Assembly (NCBI GenBank): GCA_965153455.1
Contig: OZ234496.1
Span: forward strand, 1,302,001-1,366,000
Source: Sphagnum compactum
Lineage: Eukaryota > Bryophyta > Sphagnopsida > Sphagnales
DNA: 64,000 nucleotides
Reading direction: 5' to 3'
Shown here: positions 25,741 through 37,335 of the stretch, piece by piece
Position numbering within the stretch: the first letter of the stretch is position 1
Layout: each line of letters opens with the position of its first letter
The notes under the pieces: model-generated
What the model was told of the DNA's origin: nothing
Databases searched by the model: none
What the model saw: only the letters and a program-made list of their open reading frames with translations
Made by a program: the position numbers and the translations under genes

Positions 25741-26430
25741 GATTTTCTACCAAATTTTGAATTGGTAGTTTTTATATCCCAAAGTGGATATTTGCTCTCA
25801 ACATTAGTTAGTAATTCACCCTTTATTGCCCAAATATTTGTTCATCTACCAAATGAGATTGTGTATCAAATTTGATGAATGGGGTTATAATGTGTGCCTT
25901 CTTCAAGTTTGTCAAATGGCATTGGGGTAAAGAGTTCTTGGAATGCAAATTCAAAGCATGTTCCTTAAGCTTTCACAAGGTTTAGAAAGCATGGGAGTTT
26001 TGGGATGGCATTCCGACAAAAACTTAAATAATTGAGCTCAATGTGAAGTCAATATGCACAAATTTTTTAATAAACACAATCAATGCAAAATGGAGTTAAA
26101 TTGGTGCATGAATTAATCACGAGAGTTACATTCACACAACTCACCATAGCTCAAATCTCTCACATAACTCACCATTGCTCAAACTTGGGACGATTCATAA
26201 TTTTTCTCCCTATAATAGTAGGCCAAAGTGAACTAGCACACACAAGTGCCCTAGTTTCACTTACCTACTTACATTTAGACTACGTGCCTATGCACCAAAG
26301 AGGCCCACTCTCTCCCCCCACCTACCTACCCACACACTTACTTACCTTCTTGCCTAGCTACCTACCTACCTATGCTTGCCCAACTATCTACCTATGCACT
26401 AAATCCTTAACAACGCAAGCATGGTGATCA
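25741..26430. other. Spacer with (CTAC)n-like runs
   Basis: Contains loosely repeated CTACCTACCTAC and TTACCT words at 26260-26400 (and again near 26480-26540). No gene is recognised. Confidence 0.4.
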
Positions 26431-27990
26431 CTAATGAGGGTATTGCAATAAACTAAATAAGTTGTTCCCCACCCTTCCTACCTCCTACCCATCAAGGTAG
26501 GTACCTATTAGAACCAACCTACTTGGCTAAACCTACCTCCTTCATCAACACTCCAACCAACCCCGCAATTGCTGAAAATGATATTGAAAGGATACAAAAA
26601 AAATATTGCAACTACCTTAAAAGGTAATATTTAAATGGCAACAATTAAATTATTTCTCAACGCCCATATGTGGGTATTGCAAAATAACTTAATTTTCTTT
26701 ACTTGAGCCACATTACTCCATTGAAGAAACCATTTTTGCAATACCCTTATTAAGGTAATTCTTATGCAATAAATTCTTTTGTTGAATTGCAATACATTCA
26801 GGGCAACTTGAGAACATCACAAATAACCTAATTAATTTGCAATATCCTCTTGGCAGATTTGAAATATCATATATAGCCTTATTCCCATTCACAATATCCT
26901 AATCAATATCTTGGCTTGCCTAAATCACATATGCATTACCCTCAAAAAGGTAATGCATGAACATTAGATGGATATGTTGACATGTAATATCCTTAGGATG
27001 CATTGACATTATTTTATCTAATCCACTACATTCATACAATACCCTAAGAAATATATCATGCCAAATTCATTTGTGCATTATCTTCATCAAGGTAATGCAT
27101 AAGCATTGGGGATTAATTTGATGATATACAAAACCTTCACATTAATTTTTATCAATGTAATTCACATATACATACTTTTCATCAAGATAATGCAAATGCA
27201 TTGGAGGGATGCAATACCTTAAAAAAAAAGGTGGCAATTATTTTATTTCATATACTTCATCAATGCAATACCACATAAAGGTAACACTTAAAGCTTTGCA
27301 TCATTTTGATGAAATGTAATACCTTTAAAAGGGTTTTAATTTATTTTATGTCATTTATAGCAATAGTGCAATACTTTTATTATAGTGATATGTATGCATT
27401 ATAATATTTTGAAAACATGCAATATCTTTAGAATTTTTTTTTTATCATCTTGATTCCTTTTTGCATTACCTTCAATATGGTAATGCATATGAACTTGACA
27501 CATGTAGTACCCTCATGAAGGTAATACCTAAGGATTGCAACATTTTAGGGATGATACAATGCCCATTCTTAGATAGTACTTAAACATTAAATCATTTTGT
27601 TGAAATTTGATACCCAAAGGAAGGGCTTGAATTATTTTATCTCATCAACAACATCATTGCAATACCCCCATTAGGGTAATACTAAACCATTACAATATTT
27701 TTAGAACAGAGTTTAATTACTTTGATTCACTTGTGGATTATTGTCATCAAGATAATGCATATGCATTAGATTAATTTGGTGAAATATAGTACCCTTAAGA
27801 TGGTTTGAAATTGTTTGATCTCATCAATGAAAATATTTTATTTTTCCTAATTCACATTTGCAATACCCATGTCAAGCTAATGCAAAATCATTGCGTTTTT
27901 TTTTGACATGCCTTCATGGGACATATTAAAAATATCATATATGACTTAATCCATTTGTGCATTACCCTCATTAGTGATGTTAAACCATCA
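26431..27990. repeat. Diverged array of short palindromes with GGTAATGCA half-sites
   Basis: At least a dozen copies of a palindrome of the form TGCATTACC, 6-9 bases, GGTAATGCA occur in 1.56 kb. The best are at 26932-26958, 27074-27100 and 27462-27488. Weaker ones lie at 26603-26630, 26738-26762, 27209-27236, 27265-27288, 27505-27530, 27659-27682 and 27734-27760. Spacers vary from about 20 to 140 bases and often begin AATTCATTTGTGCATT-like. Function unknown; it is not a CRISPR, since spacers and repeats are irregular and the host is eukaryotic. Confidence 0.7.
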
Positions 27991-28357
27991 TGCATATTAT
28001 TTTATTTTTCTTATGTGAGTATTGTGAAACAAACTTAATAATTCATTAATTTGTAATGAATTATTAGGTTTTTTAATAACTTTCTTGAAGTTCATTTGTA
28101 TCAAAATTGTTAAAACTTCACCTACCACATGAAAAGAAGTTTAATTAATTGGTAATCATAAATGCATGGAACAACATATATATATTTCAACCCTACAAAT
28201 GTACAACATTCATATATTTTTGAGTCCTTTTCTTGTGGGAATATGCATGTTGCAACATAGTTTCATGTCAATCTTTTGAGGTAATTAACTGAATTGCCCA
28301 AGCCATTTTCCATTCGATTGAAAACCATGCCAAGGTGCATTGATTCATTGGTCTGGG

Positions 28358-28910
28358 TCACATGAAGTGCTTAGATTTCCAATGCAACAATTCATGAACA
28401 TGATGTTGCATGGTCACAAAGTTAGACATTAGCCAATTCCTTACATTGGGAGGTGATTTCGGCCATTGTATCCCGTAGCCAAGATAAGGCTCATTCCATG
28501 GGGGTAGATGATCCTTTTGCCTATTAACACCATCATAAGAAAAGGGGCCATTATCATCCATGTCCAAAAATCCACCAATGTTTATTGCATTAGCCCCTTT
28601 AACTATGTCCTCATTGTAAGCTTCATTTTTTGAAGAGTCGTCACAACTTGCAAGTATGTCAAGTCTGCTAACATTGCATTGAACCCACTATATTTAATCT
28701 CCTACCATGTGTTGCAACAGTCAATGATATTGTCTGGAGTAAAGTCAATACACATCATGAAAACAACAACCTAATGCTTGCAAAAATCCCCATGTAATGC
28801 CATTCGCATGTGCAAGATACATATTCAATGAAAGGGGCATGAAGATTATAAATGACACCATGATGGTGTTAGTTTCGCACCATCCATGCACTAACATTGT
28901 CTTCACTTAC
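28358..28910 (-). pseudogene. Degraded transposase fragment with SWIM zinc finger
   Basis: On the minus strand, translation gives HAPFIEYVSCTCEW. After a frameshift comes DFCKH, a stop, then VVVFMMCIDFTPDNIIDCC. Together CTC and CKH form the CxC...CxH SWIM zinc-binding pattern typical of plant MULE/FAR1-type transposases. A further open stretch at 28358-28567 (NEPYLGYGIQWPKSPPN) may be its C-terminal part. Stops and a frameshift make it non-functional. The family assignment beyond SWIM is inference. Confidence 0.5.
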
Positions 28911-28929
28911 CAAAGTCAAGTGAATCATA

Positions 28930-29560
28930 TTAGTGTGTGGGATTAACAATGCCTAATCCACACTTGTGGTTGTCATGTGGTTATGATTAGTTGTATTATT
29001 AAGCCTAAATTAATTATGCCTAATTTAATTTAGTTATAGGTTAATTTAGTTTAGTGTGTAGTGTTAATGTGAATTAATTATAATGTGAATAGGTTCACAC
29101 TATTTATGTATTGCGTATAAAACCCAAGTTTTGTGATCTCAAATCCCTCTTTGGTGATTTGAGATTACACGACATAGTGTTTTATGCTTTATAGGTTTTT
29201 GTGTTTATGCAAGTTCTTTTGCATGTTTTATGTTATTATTTTCTTACTATGTTTTGGGCTTAGATTCCTACTTGTTGCAAGTGAATTCATTTTGAATCAC
29301 CAAAGAGAGCGTAGTTAATTATTTTTGTGCTCCAATTTCTTTTGTTTTGTTTATGGACGGGGTTCTATTTGTGTTTTGCAGGGGAGTGGGTTAGCGGCAA
29401 ATGTTGTTTTGTTTTGTTTCTGTTGTTAAAAGTTGTTTTTGTAAAAGTTCTAGTTGGGGTGGAAGTCCTGAGTGTTTGTGCTTCTTGGTATGCTTCTTGA
29501 ACTAAAGAAGTTCTAGAGGTGAATTTGGTGATTGTGTGGAAGTTTTTCGTTAAGAAGTCT
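28930..29560 (+). mobile_element. Possible LTR-like or non-coding transposon region
   Basis: It starts near TGTGTGGGATTAAC, has a TATA-like TATAAAACCC at 29118, and is followed after about 500 bases by the gypsy coding fragment. This layout would suit a 5' LTR and leader. No second copy of it is visible in the window to prove an LTR. Confidence 0.25.
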
Positions 29561-30054
29561 TTTGGAAGTTGAAATCAAAAAGGCTTAGCCTTGGAGTTGT
29601 GAAAAAAAACATACACAAAAAAAGGCCATGGCATTATTGCAAAAGGTCCCTCCCCCCCATTTTCTTTCTCATCTCCTTTGTTTTTTTTTTTTTCAAAAGC
29701 AACAACATATCAGGTTGGGATGGTTGGGGCTTTGTTACGCAAAGGAAAGCTGGGGGGGTAAACTTTCTTCCTCTTCATTGGTGTCATTGTGAACAAGTGG
29801 TTATGATAGCAAAAGCACCACCACAACCATTGCCATTGCCTAAACTTGGGTTCGATTTCAACACTAAGGAGAAGGGGCGACATAGGGCCTTCCCCATTAC
29901 CATCACCATTTAACATGTCCATCGCGCAAGAAGGAATGTAACAGTACAAAAAATGATTACAAGAGGTTAGGTGCATGATGCATGATGGTTATTACGAGAT
30001 TTCATTGGACGTTTTGCTTTCAATTTGAAAGAATTGGGTTAGTTAAAAGGATAA

Positions 30055-31575
30055 ATGGTCCAAATCATATTGGAAGATAATAATTCAATTTTAAAGCGAT
30101 CTTACAGGCTTAGCGAGGTGGAAAGAACCTCGGTTCAAGCTCGAACAATAAAGTTGTTAAATATAGGTTTGGTGGAACTATCAAGGGGTGAATATGCTTC
30201 AACAACAATGATGTTAACCAATAAGGACATTTTTGGTAATTAAACCGAACGTCGAATGTGTGGGGATTACTTTCTGGTGAACAAATGGACCTATTCAAAC
30301 AAATATGCCATTCCCCTACTAGAGGAGATCTTTGATGCCCTTGGTTCAAGCCAAGGTTTTCAGTACCTTGGACTTGAGGTTTCACTGCCATTCATTGCCG
30401 TTGAGGGGGGTAATAAGGTTAAAATGACATTTTGGGGAATCGATCCTCATGGGAAGGGAAGTTTTTGCCATTTGGTTTTAAAAACGTCCTTACAAAATTT
30501 AAAAGGGTCATGGATCAAGTGTTAACATGTATTGGTTTTGCCAAATGTTATGTCAATGACATTGTTGTTTTTAACATGGCCCCAAGAGATCATTTGTAAG
30601 AGGCATTTGAAAGATTTAAGGAACATAACTTTAAACCTCATCCAGGAAAATGTTGGTTTTTTCTTACTCATGTGAAATATTTGGGTCACATGATTTATCC
30701 AAATGGATTGGGGGTTCATAAGGCCAAGGTTGAGTCCATTTCACAAGTTCCACAACTTATAAATGTCAATTAGTTTCGAACTTTTCTAGGCTTGTGTGAT
30801 TATTACCAGAGGTTTTTGAAAAGCTTTAGTAACATAACCAAACCTTTAACCTAGCTTACATAGATTTACCAATAATTCATTTGGGTGAAGCGAGGGAACA
30901 TGCCTTTCAAGAATTGAAAGCATGATTTTCATCAACTCCCATTTTAAGGCAACTCATCCAAGGATGACCATTCCAATTACATACTGATTGGAGTAGTTTA
31001 GGGTTGGGGTTTGTGCTTACCCAACTTGATGATGATGGTCATAAATTGTAATGGCATATGTTAATTGGTCCACCAATAAAATGGAAGCCAAGTACAACTC
31101 ATATGAAGGGGAATGTTTTGTAGTTGTTTGGGTTGTGTCCATGTGTGACTTCAAGTTCTCCAAGCTTAACACAATGTTTTGGTTGCAAGCCATTTTGGAT
31201 TCAATAAGACCATGGAGTTAGTGTCTTGAAATTATAGGTGCCATAATTTTGGAAGTATGTGAAGGAATTTGTCGGATCTTGCGATGTTTGTGTTCCAGTA
31301 AATAATCCTCATCATCGCCTTCACGGTCTCTTTCAACCATTACCGGTTTCTACATCCCTGTGGTTTTCAATTTCCATGGACTTCATCATAGACCTCCCAC
31401 CTTCTAGTTCTTATGACTCCATCTCGATGGTGGTGGACTATTTGACGAAGATGGTTCATTTCATTATGTGTACCAAAATAATAACTAGCAAAGGAATGGC
31501 CAAATTATTCCTTGATCGTGTTTTTCAGTATCATGATCTTCCTAAAAATATCATTTATGATCGTAGGCTTTAGTT
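30055..31575 (+). pseudogene. Ty3/gypsy pol remnant (reverse transcriptase to integrase)
   Basis: Broken reading frames carry gypsy pol phrases in the usual order: a reverse transcriptase start (YRLSEVERTSVQAR, then RRMCGDYFLVNKWTYSNKYA) near 30090-30310, later RT and the thumb region near 30560-30800, an RNase H-like stretch near 30960-31170, and an integrase core (SISMDFIIDLPPSSSYDSIS) at 31259-31573. In-frame stops, frameshifts and a missing stretch between RNase H and integrase show it is dead. It ends abruptly where an opposite-strand gypsy fragment begins. Confidence 0.8.
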
Positions 31576-31576
31576 T

Positions 31577-33360
31577 GCATCCAAGTTCTAGAAATGACTC
31601 TTTGTCATCAAAAACATACAAAAGACCATCACGATAAAGTAGACCATTTTGGAATTCGAACTTAACATGATCATTGGAAAAGACTTGATGATGACTTCTT
31701 AATTGGCCTTGGATGCCAATAATAAGAAGGTCCTTCTTCAAATCTTCATGAATTTGACAAAGAATGGTTGTCATCAAGAATTACTAACAATGCATAAAAT
31801 CGAAGATGTTCAGGCTTGAAAATGACATCACATTGTTGCTCATAAGCTACATCTCCCTCCTTGTGTTAGGTACGAGCGATGGGACAACACATCAAGTTTC
31901 TAGTGCTAGCACTCAGGGTAATATGTGATGACAAATTGGAATCGATACAAGGCTAATGCCCATCGAACTTGGCATCAATTCAAAACACGAATTGTTATGA
32001 AATATTGTAAGTTCTTATGGTTTGAATATACAATGATTTCATGTTGAGCTCCTTGAAAGAAATGATACCACTCCTCCAAAACATCCACGATGGTTATAAG
32101 TTCTTTATCATGAATTTTGTAATTAATTTTTGCAAAAAAATATTTACGAGAAAAAAAATTGATAAGATGTAAAAGATTTTTTTTCTCCAAGTTATGAAAG
32201 CATAGTGCCTATTGCAAAGTCAAAAGTGTCTATTTCCAAAACAAAAGGTTTGGAAGGGTTACATGAATCAAGATCGGGGCAATCGTGAAAGAAGCTTTCA
32301 AAGATTGAAAAACAATATCAACTTCAATTCCCCAAGAAAAAAGTTGATCATTTTTAGTTAATCGAATAAAAGGGGCCACTATTGAAAAATATTGGGCAAT
32401 GAAACGTCGATAAAAGTTGATAAATCCAAGAAAACATTAGACATCTCGAACATAAAGTGGAGTAACCCATTCAATAATGGTCTGAACCTTATGAGGATCC
32501 ATGCGAATGTCATCTCCAAAGATGATGTGACCTAAGAATTCCACTTTAAATCAATAGAATTCAAATTGTTTGTACATCAATGTTGTCTTTCTTGTTATGA
32601 AAGGCTTGAATCTTATTTTATCAATCTACATAGGGTCGTCCTTTGGCGAGGTTGTTGAAAGTTGGATTGGCGTTACAAGTGAAAAACTCCTTTGTGTTGT
32701 TGATGTGGGTTCATGGCGCTTCTCTTGTCAACGTTCAAAAAGTTTGTTGTCACACTAAACAACTTGTGCGATGGCCTGACTTAATGTTGAAGGGTTTGGC
32801 AAGGTGAGTAGCAAGTCCTTCACATCACCTCATAACCCAAATTGGAATTAATTTACGAACATTGCTTCACCCCATGAAATATTGCAAGCCAATTGTCTAA
32901 ACTTTGAAACATATACCACAACTGAACATGATCATTTACAAAAAGATTGTATCTTGATGTTAGACGTGTGTTTTTTGTCCGAATCTCCAAAGGTGACATT
33001 GAACTCTTCAATAAAACTTCAAAGTTGTCGAGCAAAGGTGATTTATGCTTCAACAAAGGTGTGAACCAAGTAAGGGATGTGCTTAACAACAAGGTGCCAA
33101 TGAGTCCAACTTGAATTGGGCCAGTTGGATATCGATGAGGATGAAGTTGGATGACCAAACACATTTAATTAACAAAATTTTGAAACTTTGAATGTGTGCC
33201 ATCAAACTTGTTAGATAGGTTGATCTGTGGCTCCTTTGGTTGGGGTTGCATTGTCGAAATGCATCCCAAAAAGGTCGAAGCTTGATTGGTTTGCAAATGA
33301 ATAATAGATTCACGAAATGCTTGATTTTCATGTTCAAAATTTCTAAGGATAGCAAGGACT
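31577..33360 (-). pseudogene. Second Ty3/gypsy remnant: gag, RT C-terminus, RNase H, integrase start
   Basis: Read on the minus strand from 33360 down. A gag-like region spans ~33360-32600 (IQLHPHRYPTGPIQVGLIGT, then a leucine-rich segment and LAIFHGVKQ). The RT thumb follows at ~32560-32300 (FLGHIIFGDDIRMDPHK, FLGFINFYRRFIAQY). RNase H is at ~32190-31975 (INYKIHDKELITIVDVLEEW, then YSNHKNLQYF). The integrase N-terminal region is at ~31777-31580 (FEFQNGLLYRDGLLYV). Protease and most of RT are missing between gag and the thumb. Many stops and frameshifts are present. Confidence 0.75.
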
Positions 33361-33944
33361 TATTCCATGGATGTAGACATGATTATGAACACCGTGAAAT
33401 ATGACACCAACAAGACATGGGTAATCCACAAGTTTAGTCAATAAGAAATGGGTAATCCATGACTTCTTGAATTTATTTTTTTGAAGAATAAGGGTAATCC
33501 ACACTCAACTCCAAAAGGAATCTAACTCTTAAATGACTTATAAACGCAATAATAGATGTAGACTTGATGAGTTTGTGCAAACTGTTAATAACACAAAGAA
33601 CCACAAAAATAAAGGTTATAAAAAAGGTCTAACTTTCTAAAAAGGAACAAGACAAAATTATGTAATTCCGAAAAAAAAAACATAATAACTAATAATAAGA
33701 ACATAATATGTGCAAGACAAATGTGAAAATAGATCTTAATCATATTACCATATGCAAACATGAACATGAAAAGAACATGACAAGGCTATGGTGCAAGATC
33801 ATGCCTAAGACTGAATGAACAAACTAAACTAAATGAAATGAGAGGGGTCGTACTTCTATTTATACCCCTTTGGGGGCCCAATTCAAAGAAGCTTCTAAAG
33901 AGGCTTTTATGTGTGCATTGAATGATAAAGCTTTTTGAGAACCT
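33361..33944. other. AT-rich spacer beside gypsy remnant
   Basis: Nothing is recognised except the phrase GGGTAATCCAC repeated at about 33420, 33450 and 33490. It may include the leader or LTR of the minus-strand element, but no LTR pair is visible. Confidence 0.3.
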
Positions 33945-34245
33945 TTTTAATTAAGAGTCAACTATGAGTTAACTGAAATTTAATTGAAAGTTAATTAGGA
34001 TTTAATTAAGAATCAATTGGGAGTTAACTAGGACATAACTAAAAGTTAACTAGGGGTTAATTCATAATTAACTAAAACTTAACTAGAAGTTAATTAAGAG
34101 TTAATTAGAAATGAATTAAGATTTAATTAATAATGAACTAAGAGTCAATTGGAAGTGAACTATGAGTGAAGTGAAAGTGAATTAAAACTTAACTAGAAGT
34201 TAATTAAAAGTGAATTAAAACTAAACAAAAAGTTAAGTACGAGTT
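33945..34245. repeat. ~12-bp tandem repeat (AGTTAACTAGGA type)
   Basis: Units of 11-13 bases of the type AGTTAATTAAGA, GAGTTAACTAGG and AACTTAACTAGA run for roughly 25 copies with substitutions. Confidence 0.75.
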
Positions 34246-35080
34246 TATTACAAATCATGACTGATCATTCAAATGAATGAACTCCATGGCATTGACATCT
34301 GTGACAATAGGTGTGTAAGTAGGTCAAATTAGGTCGATATGTAGGTAATACCTACCTACCTATTTATTTAAACAAAACACCACTTACATATTTAGGCTAG
34401 ATATATACTTAGGTAGATAGATAGACAAATAACTAGGTGGATAGGTTGGTTAGGGAAGTAGGGTAGTTAAACATAATTTATAAAAAAAATTGGGTTAAAA
34501 ATTTTAATTGGCTCATCCCACATGGCCCATATTTTGAATGTGAAAATGGGAAGCAAAGACTTTCTTTATATACTTTTCAAAATGAGAATGGAAAACAAAC
34601 CTTATGGGATAAATTTTGAATTAGGAGTTTACTTGCAAATTGTTTGGCAATTAAAAAGTTTTGTTGTAAACTACTTGCAATTAAAAGGCTCGTTTTATAT
34701 CCTTTATTTTTATTTATATTTTTGTAAATTATATAATTCAATAGGAAAATGACTAACTAATTAACCAATTAATTATTAATGAAAAAACTAGTTATTCATT
34801 AATTAACTAACTAATAAAATACCTAAATAAATATATATTCTAAAATACATAAAATAATAATTCATCAATAATTTTTAGTTAAATAATTATTAAATAATTA
34901 ATTTATTATTAAATATATAAAAATGAAAGTTCAATTTATTTAAAATCTTAATTAGGACATTATATTATCCAACTAATAAGTATTAAATATCAATAATAAA
35001 TATCGAAACTAATTATATATTTTAATAATTTAATTAATTAATATTTAAAATGAATAATGAATAATTATATATATATTAAT
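34246..35080. other. AT-rich spacer with TAGG/CTAC words
   Basis: At 34310-34460 there are GTAGGTA, CTACCTACCTA and TAGATAGATAG runs. From 34740 on there are nearly pure A/T words (TTAATTAAC types). No gene. Confidence 0.4.
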
Positions 35081-36130
35081 ATTAATGTTGCCTTCTCCCT
35101 TAAGGAGAAAGGGATTAAGTTGCCCCATGGAACAATTTTTCACGAGGAGAAAGGGACTACATTACTTTTCCCTATAGGGAAAGGGGGATTATGTTGCCTT
35201 GGGGAGAAGGGGACTAAATTCCCCCTTGGAGTAAATTTCCGAATGTTTGAGTCAAAATTATAAGGCGTAAAAATTGTCCAAATAAAATGTTCTTTTATAT
35301 CATTGAAAAACTCTCAAAGCGTAGATATCTAAAATGATCTGGTATTTTCAATTTGAAAATACAAGTTAATAGTTATGATGAAAATAAAACCAAGGGATTA
35401 TGTTCCATCGAGGAACAAGTTCTTGAATGTTTGAGTCAAAAATGTTACAAGGGGTAACATTTGTCCAAATCAAATGTTTTTTTATATCATTTAAAAAGTT
35501 GTCAAAGCATAGATGTTTAAAATGATGTTGAATTCTCAATTTGAAGTTATGAGTTAAAAGTTATGATAAAAAAGTACTAGCGTCAAATTTTCCCTTTTCC
35601 TTGGGGGAAATTACTCCCCAAGGAAATTTGACCCCCAACTTTTTTTTTGGTCATAACTTTCAGCATATACCCTCAAATTGAAATTTCTATATCATTTTAA
35701 ATATCTACTTTTGAAAGCTTTCCAATGGTATAAATAAATTTTACCCCATGTAATTTTGACTCAAACATTTGAGAACTTGCTTCTGAGGGGACGTAATCCC
35801 TTTCTCCCTAGGGAAACTTAGTCCCTTCTCCCTAAGGGAACATAATCCCCTTCTCCCCAGAGGAAATCACTCCCCATGGCAACTTAATCCTTTTCCCCTT
35901 AGGGGAGAAGACAATTTGGAAATTTGGACCCTTAATTTTTTTCATCATAACTTTTCGCACATAATTTCAAATTTGAAAATGCAAGATCATTTTAGATATC
36001 TATGTATTCATAACTTTTTAATGACATAAATAATGTTTTATTTGGACAAATTTTACCCGGTGTATTTGTTTTATCAAACATTTGGGAACTTGCTCCCTAA
36101 GGAAATTGCTCCCCAAGGCAATTTAATATA
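35081..36130. repeat. Compound inverted repeat with GGGGAGAAGGGGA blocks
   Basis: Two direct copies of a ~170-bp unit (35240-35400, 35420-35590; anchors AATGTTTGAGTCAAAA, TTGTCCAAAT, CAATTTGAA) face two inverted copies (about 35640-35780, 35930-36090). Between and beside them are blocks such as GGGGAGAAGGGGACTAAATT and the complement CCCTTCTCCCTAAGGGAA, each itself partly palindromic. Single-stranded, the whole kilobase could fold back on itself. It is non-coding. Confidence 0.65.
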
Positions 36131-37109
36131 TTAAAACATGAATCCATATTTTAAATTATTATAATACAATCATAGAATTACATTAATTACATTAATTATT
36201 ATATTTCCACTAAAATTACTATAAAATTTTAAAATAACTTTATAAACTAATTATTATAAGTTATAAGTTATGAATAATTAATTTTAATGTTAAATTAAAT
36301 GCCACTTCTTTAATTAATGTATCAATAAAGTAATTACAATAATTTTAATGTAATTAATTTTGATTACTCAAAATTATTATTAATTAGTGATTATATTTAA
36401 TGTATTCAATAACTCAATGTAATTTAATTACTATAATTGCAATAATTACATCAAATGATCTTTGTACATTAAAATTATTATGAATATTTGAATCATGAAT
36501 TAAAATAAAAATAAGAAAATAATATTAATAATAATTTCAATTATAAATTATATAGTTATAAGAATTGATTTATAACTACTATAATTAAAGTGCTTTCACA
36601 ATAATTTTACATTAATTTTAATAATTAATCTTGCTATAATTATTGGACTTTTTTTATGATTGAATAATAACAATAATTTTATATTATACATCACCCCTTA
36701 TATACACATGTTTATTTTAGTATACACCCATATATTATTGAGTAGAATACATATTATACACCATTATAAATCCACACACCGTAAAATATTCAAAATACAC
36801 TTTGAATACACATAGGTTTGCAACTCATTTGACTAGATTTGCAACTAATGGAACATAAATGGGTATTCTTGGATGAAAACCAATTTAAAAATTGTTCAAA
36901 TGGAAGAATGAAAAAAACATTAGTCGCAAGGTAGTTGTAATGTAGTTGCAAGCACAACCAAATGCAAAAAAAATTGAAAAAATAACGAATGATAATAGTA
37001 AACAACAAATAGTTGCAAGTAGTCGCAAATTGATTAATTACAAAAACCCAGTTTTTTTTTAATGTTATGGAATTTGGATTTTGCTAGCCCATTGAAGCTA
37101 ACGTTTTGA
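36131..37109. other. Very AT-rich spacer
   Basis: Dominated by AATAATTA-type words. A small repeat of ATTATACACC-like phrases occurs near 36680-36770. Nothing coding is recognised. Confidence 0.4.
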
Positions 37110-37335
37110 CATAACCAATATATTTTGATTGTGATTGAATATTTTTCCAAATGGTTGGAATTGGTGCCATCGCAAATTGTAGTAGTGAAACAATATCATA
37201 TACATTTTTGTATAAGGTATTTAGTAAATTTTGGGCTCCAACTAAAGTTTTCACCAACTAAGGTACAAAATTCTGTGAGGAATTTCAAAAGTTATGTGAG
37301 TCATTCATACCATGTCATGGGGTTGGTGCCATGTT
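37110..37335 (+). pseudogene. Gypsy integrase core fragment
   Basis: The frame at 37125 reads VIEYFSKWLELVPSQ, then RYLVNFGLQLKFSPTKVQN. These are recognisable but altered integrase core phrases, with the D-Q-G motif region changed. It ends where the minus-strand hAT remnant begins, so one probably inserted into the other. Confidence 0.6.

Noticed and set aside
26431-27990. CRISPR-like repeat and spacer pattern
   Set aside because: Repeats are too diverged and spacing too irregular, and all genes here are eukaryotic.
31259-31573. Intact retrotransposon integrase gene
   Set aside because: The frame is open for 104 codons but lacks the upstream zinc-binding part and ends within the core, so it is a fragment.
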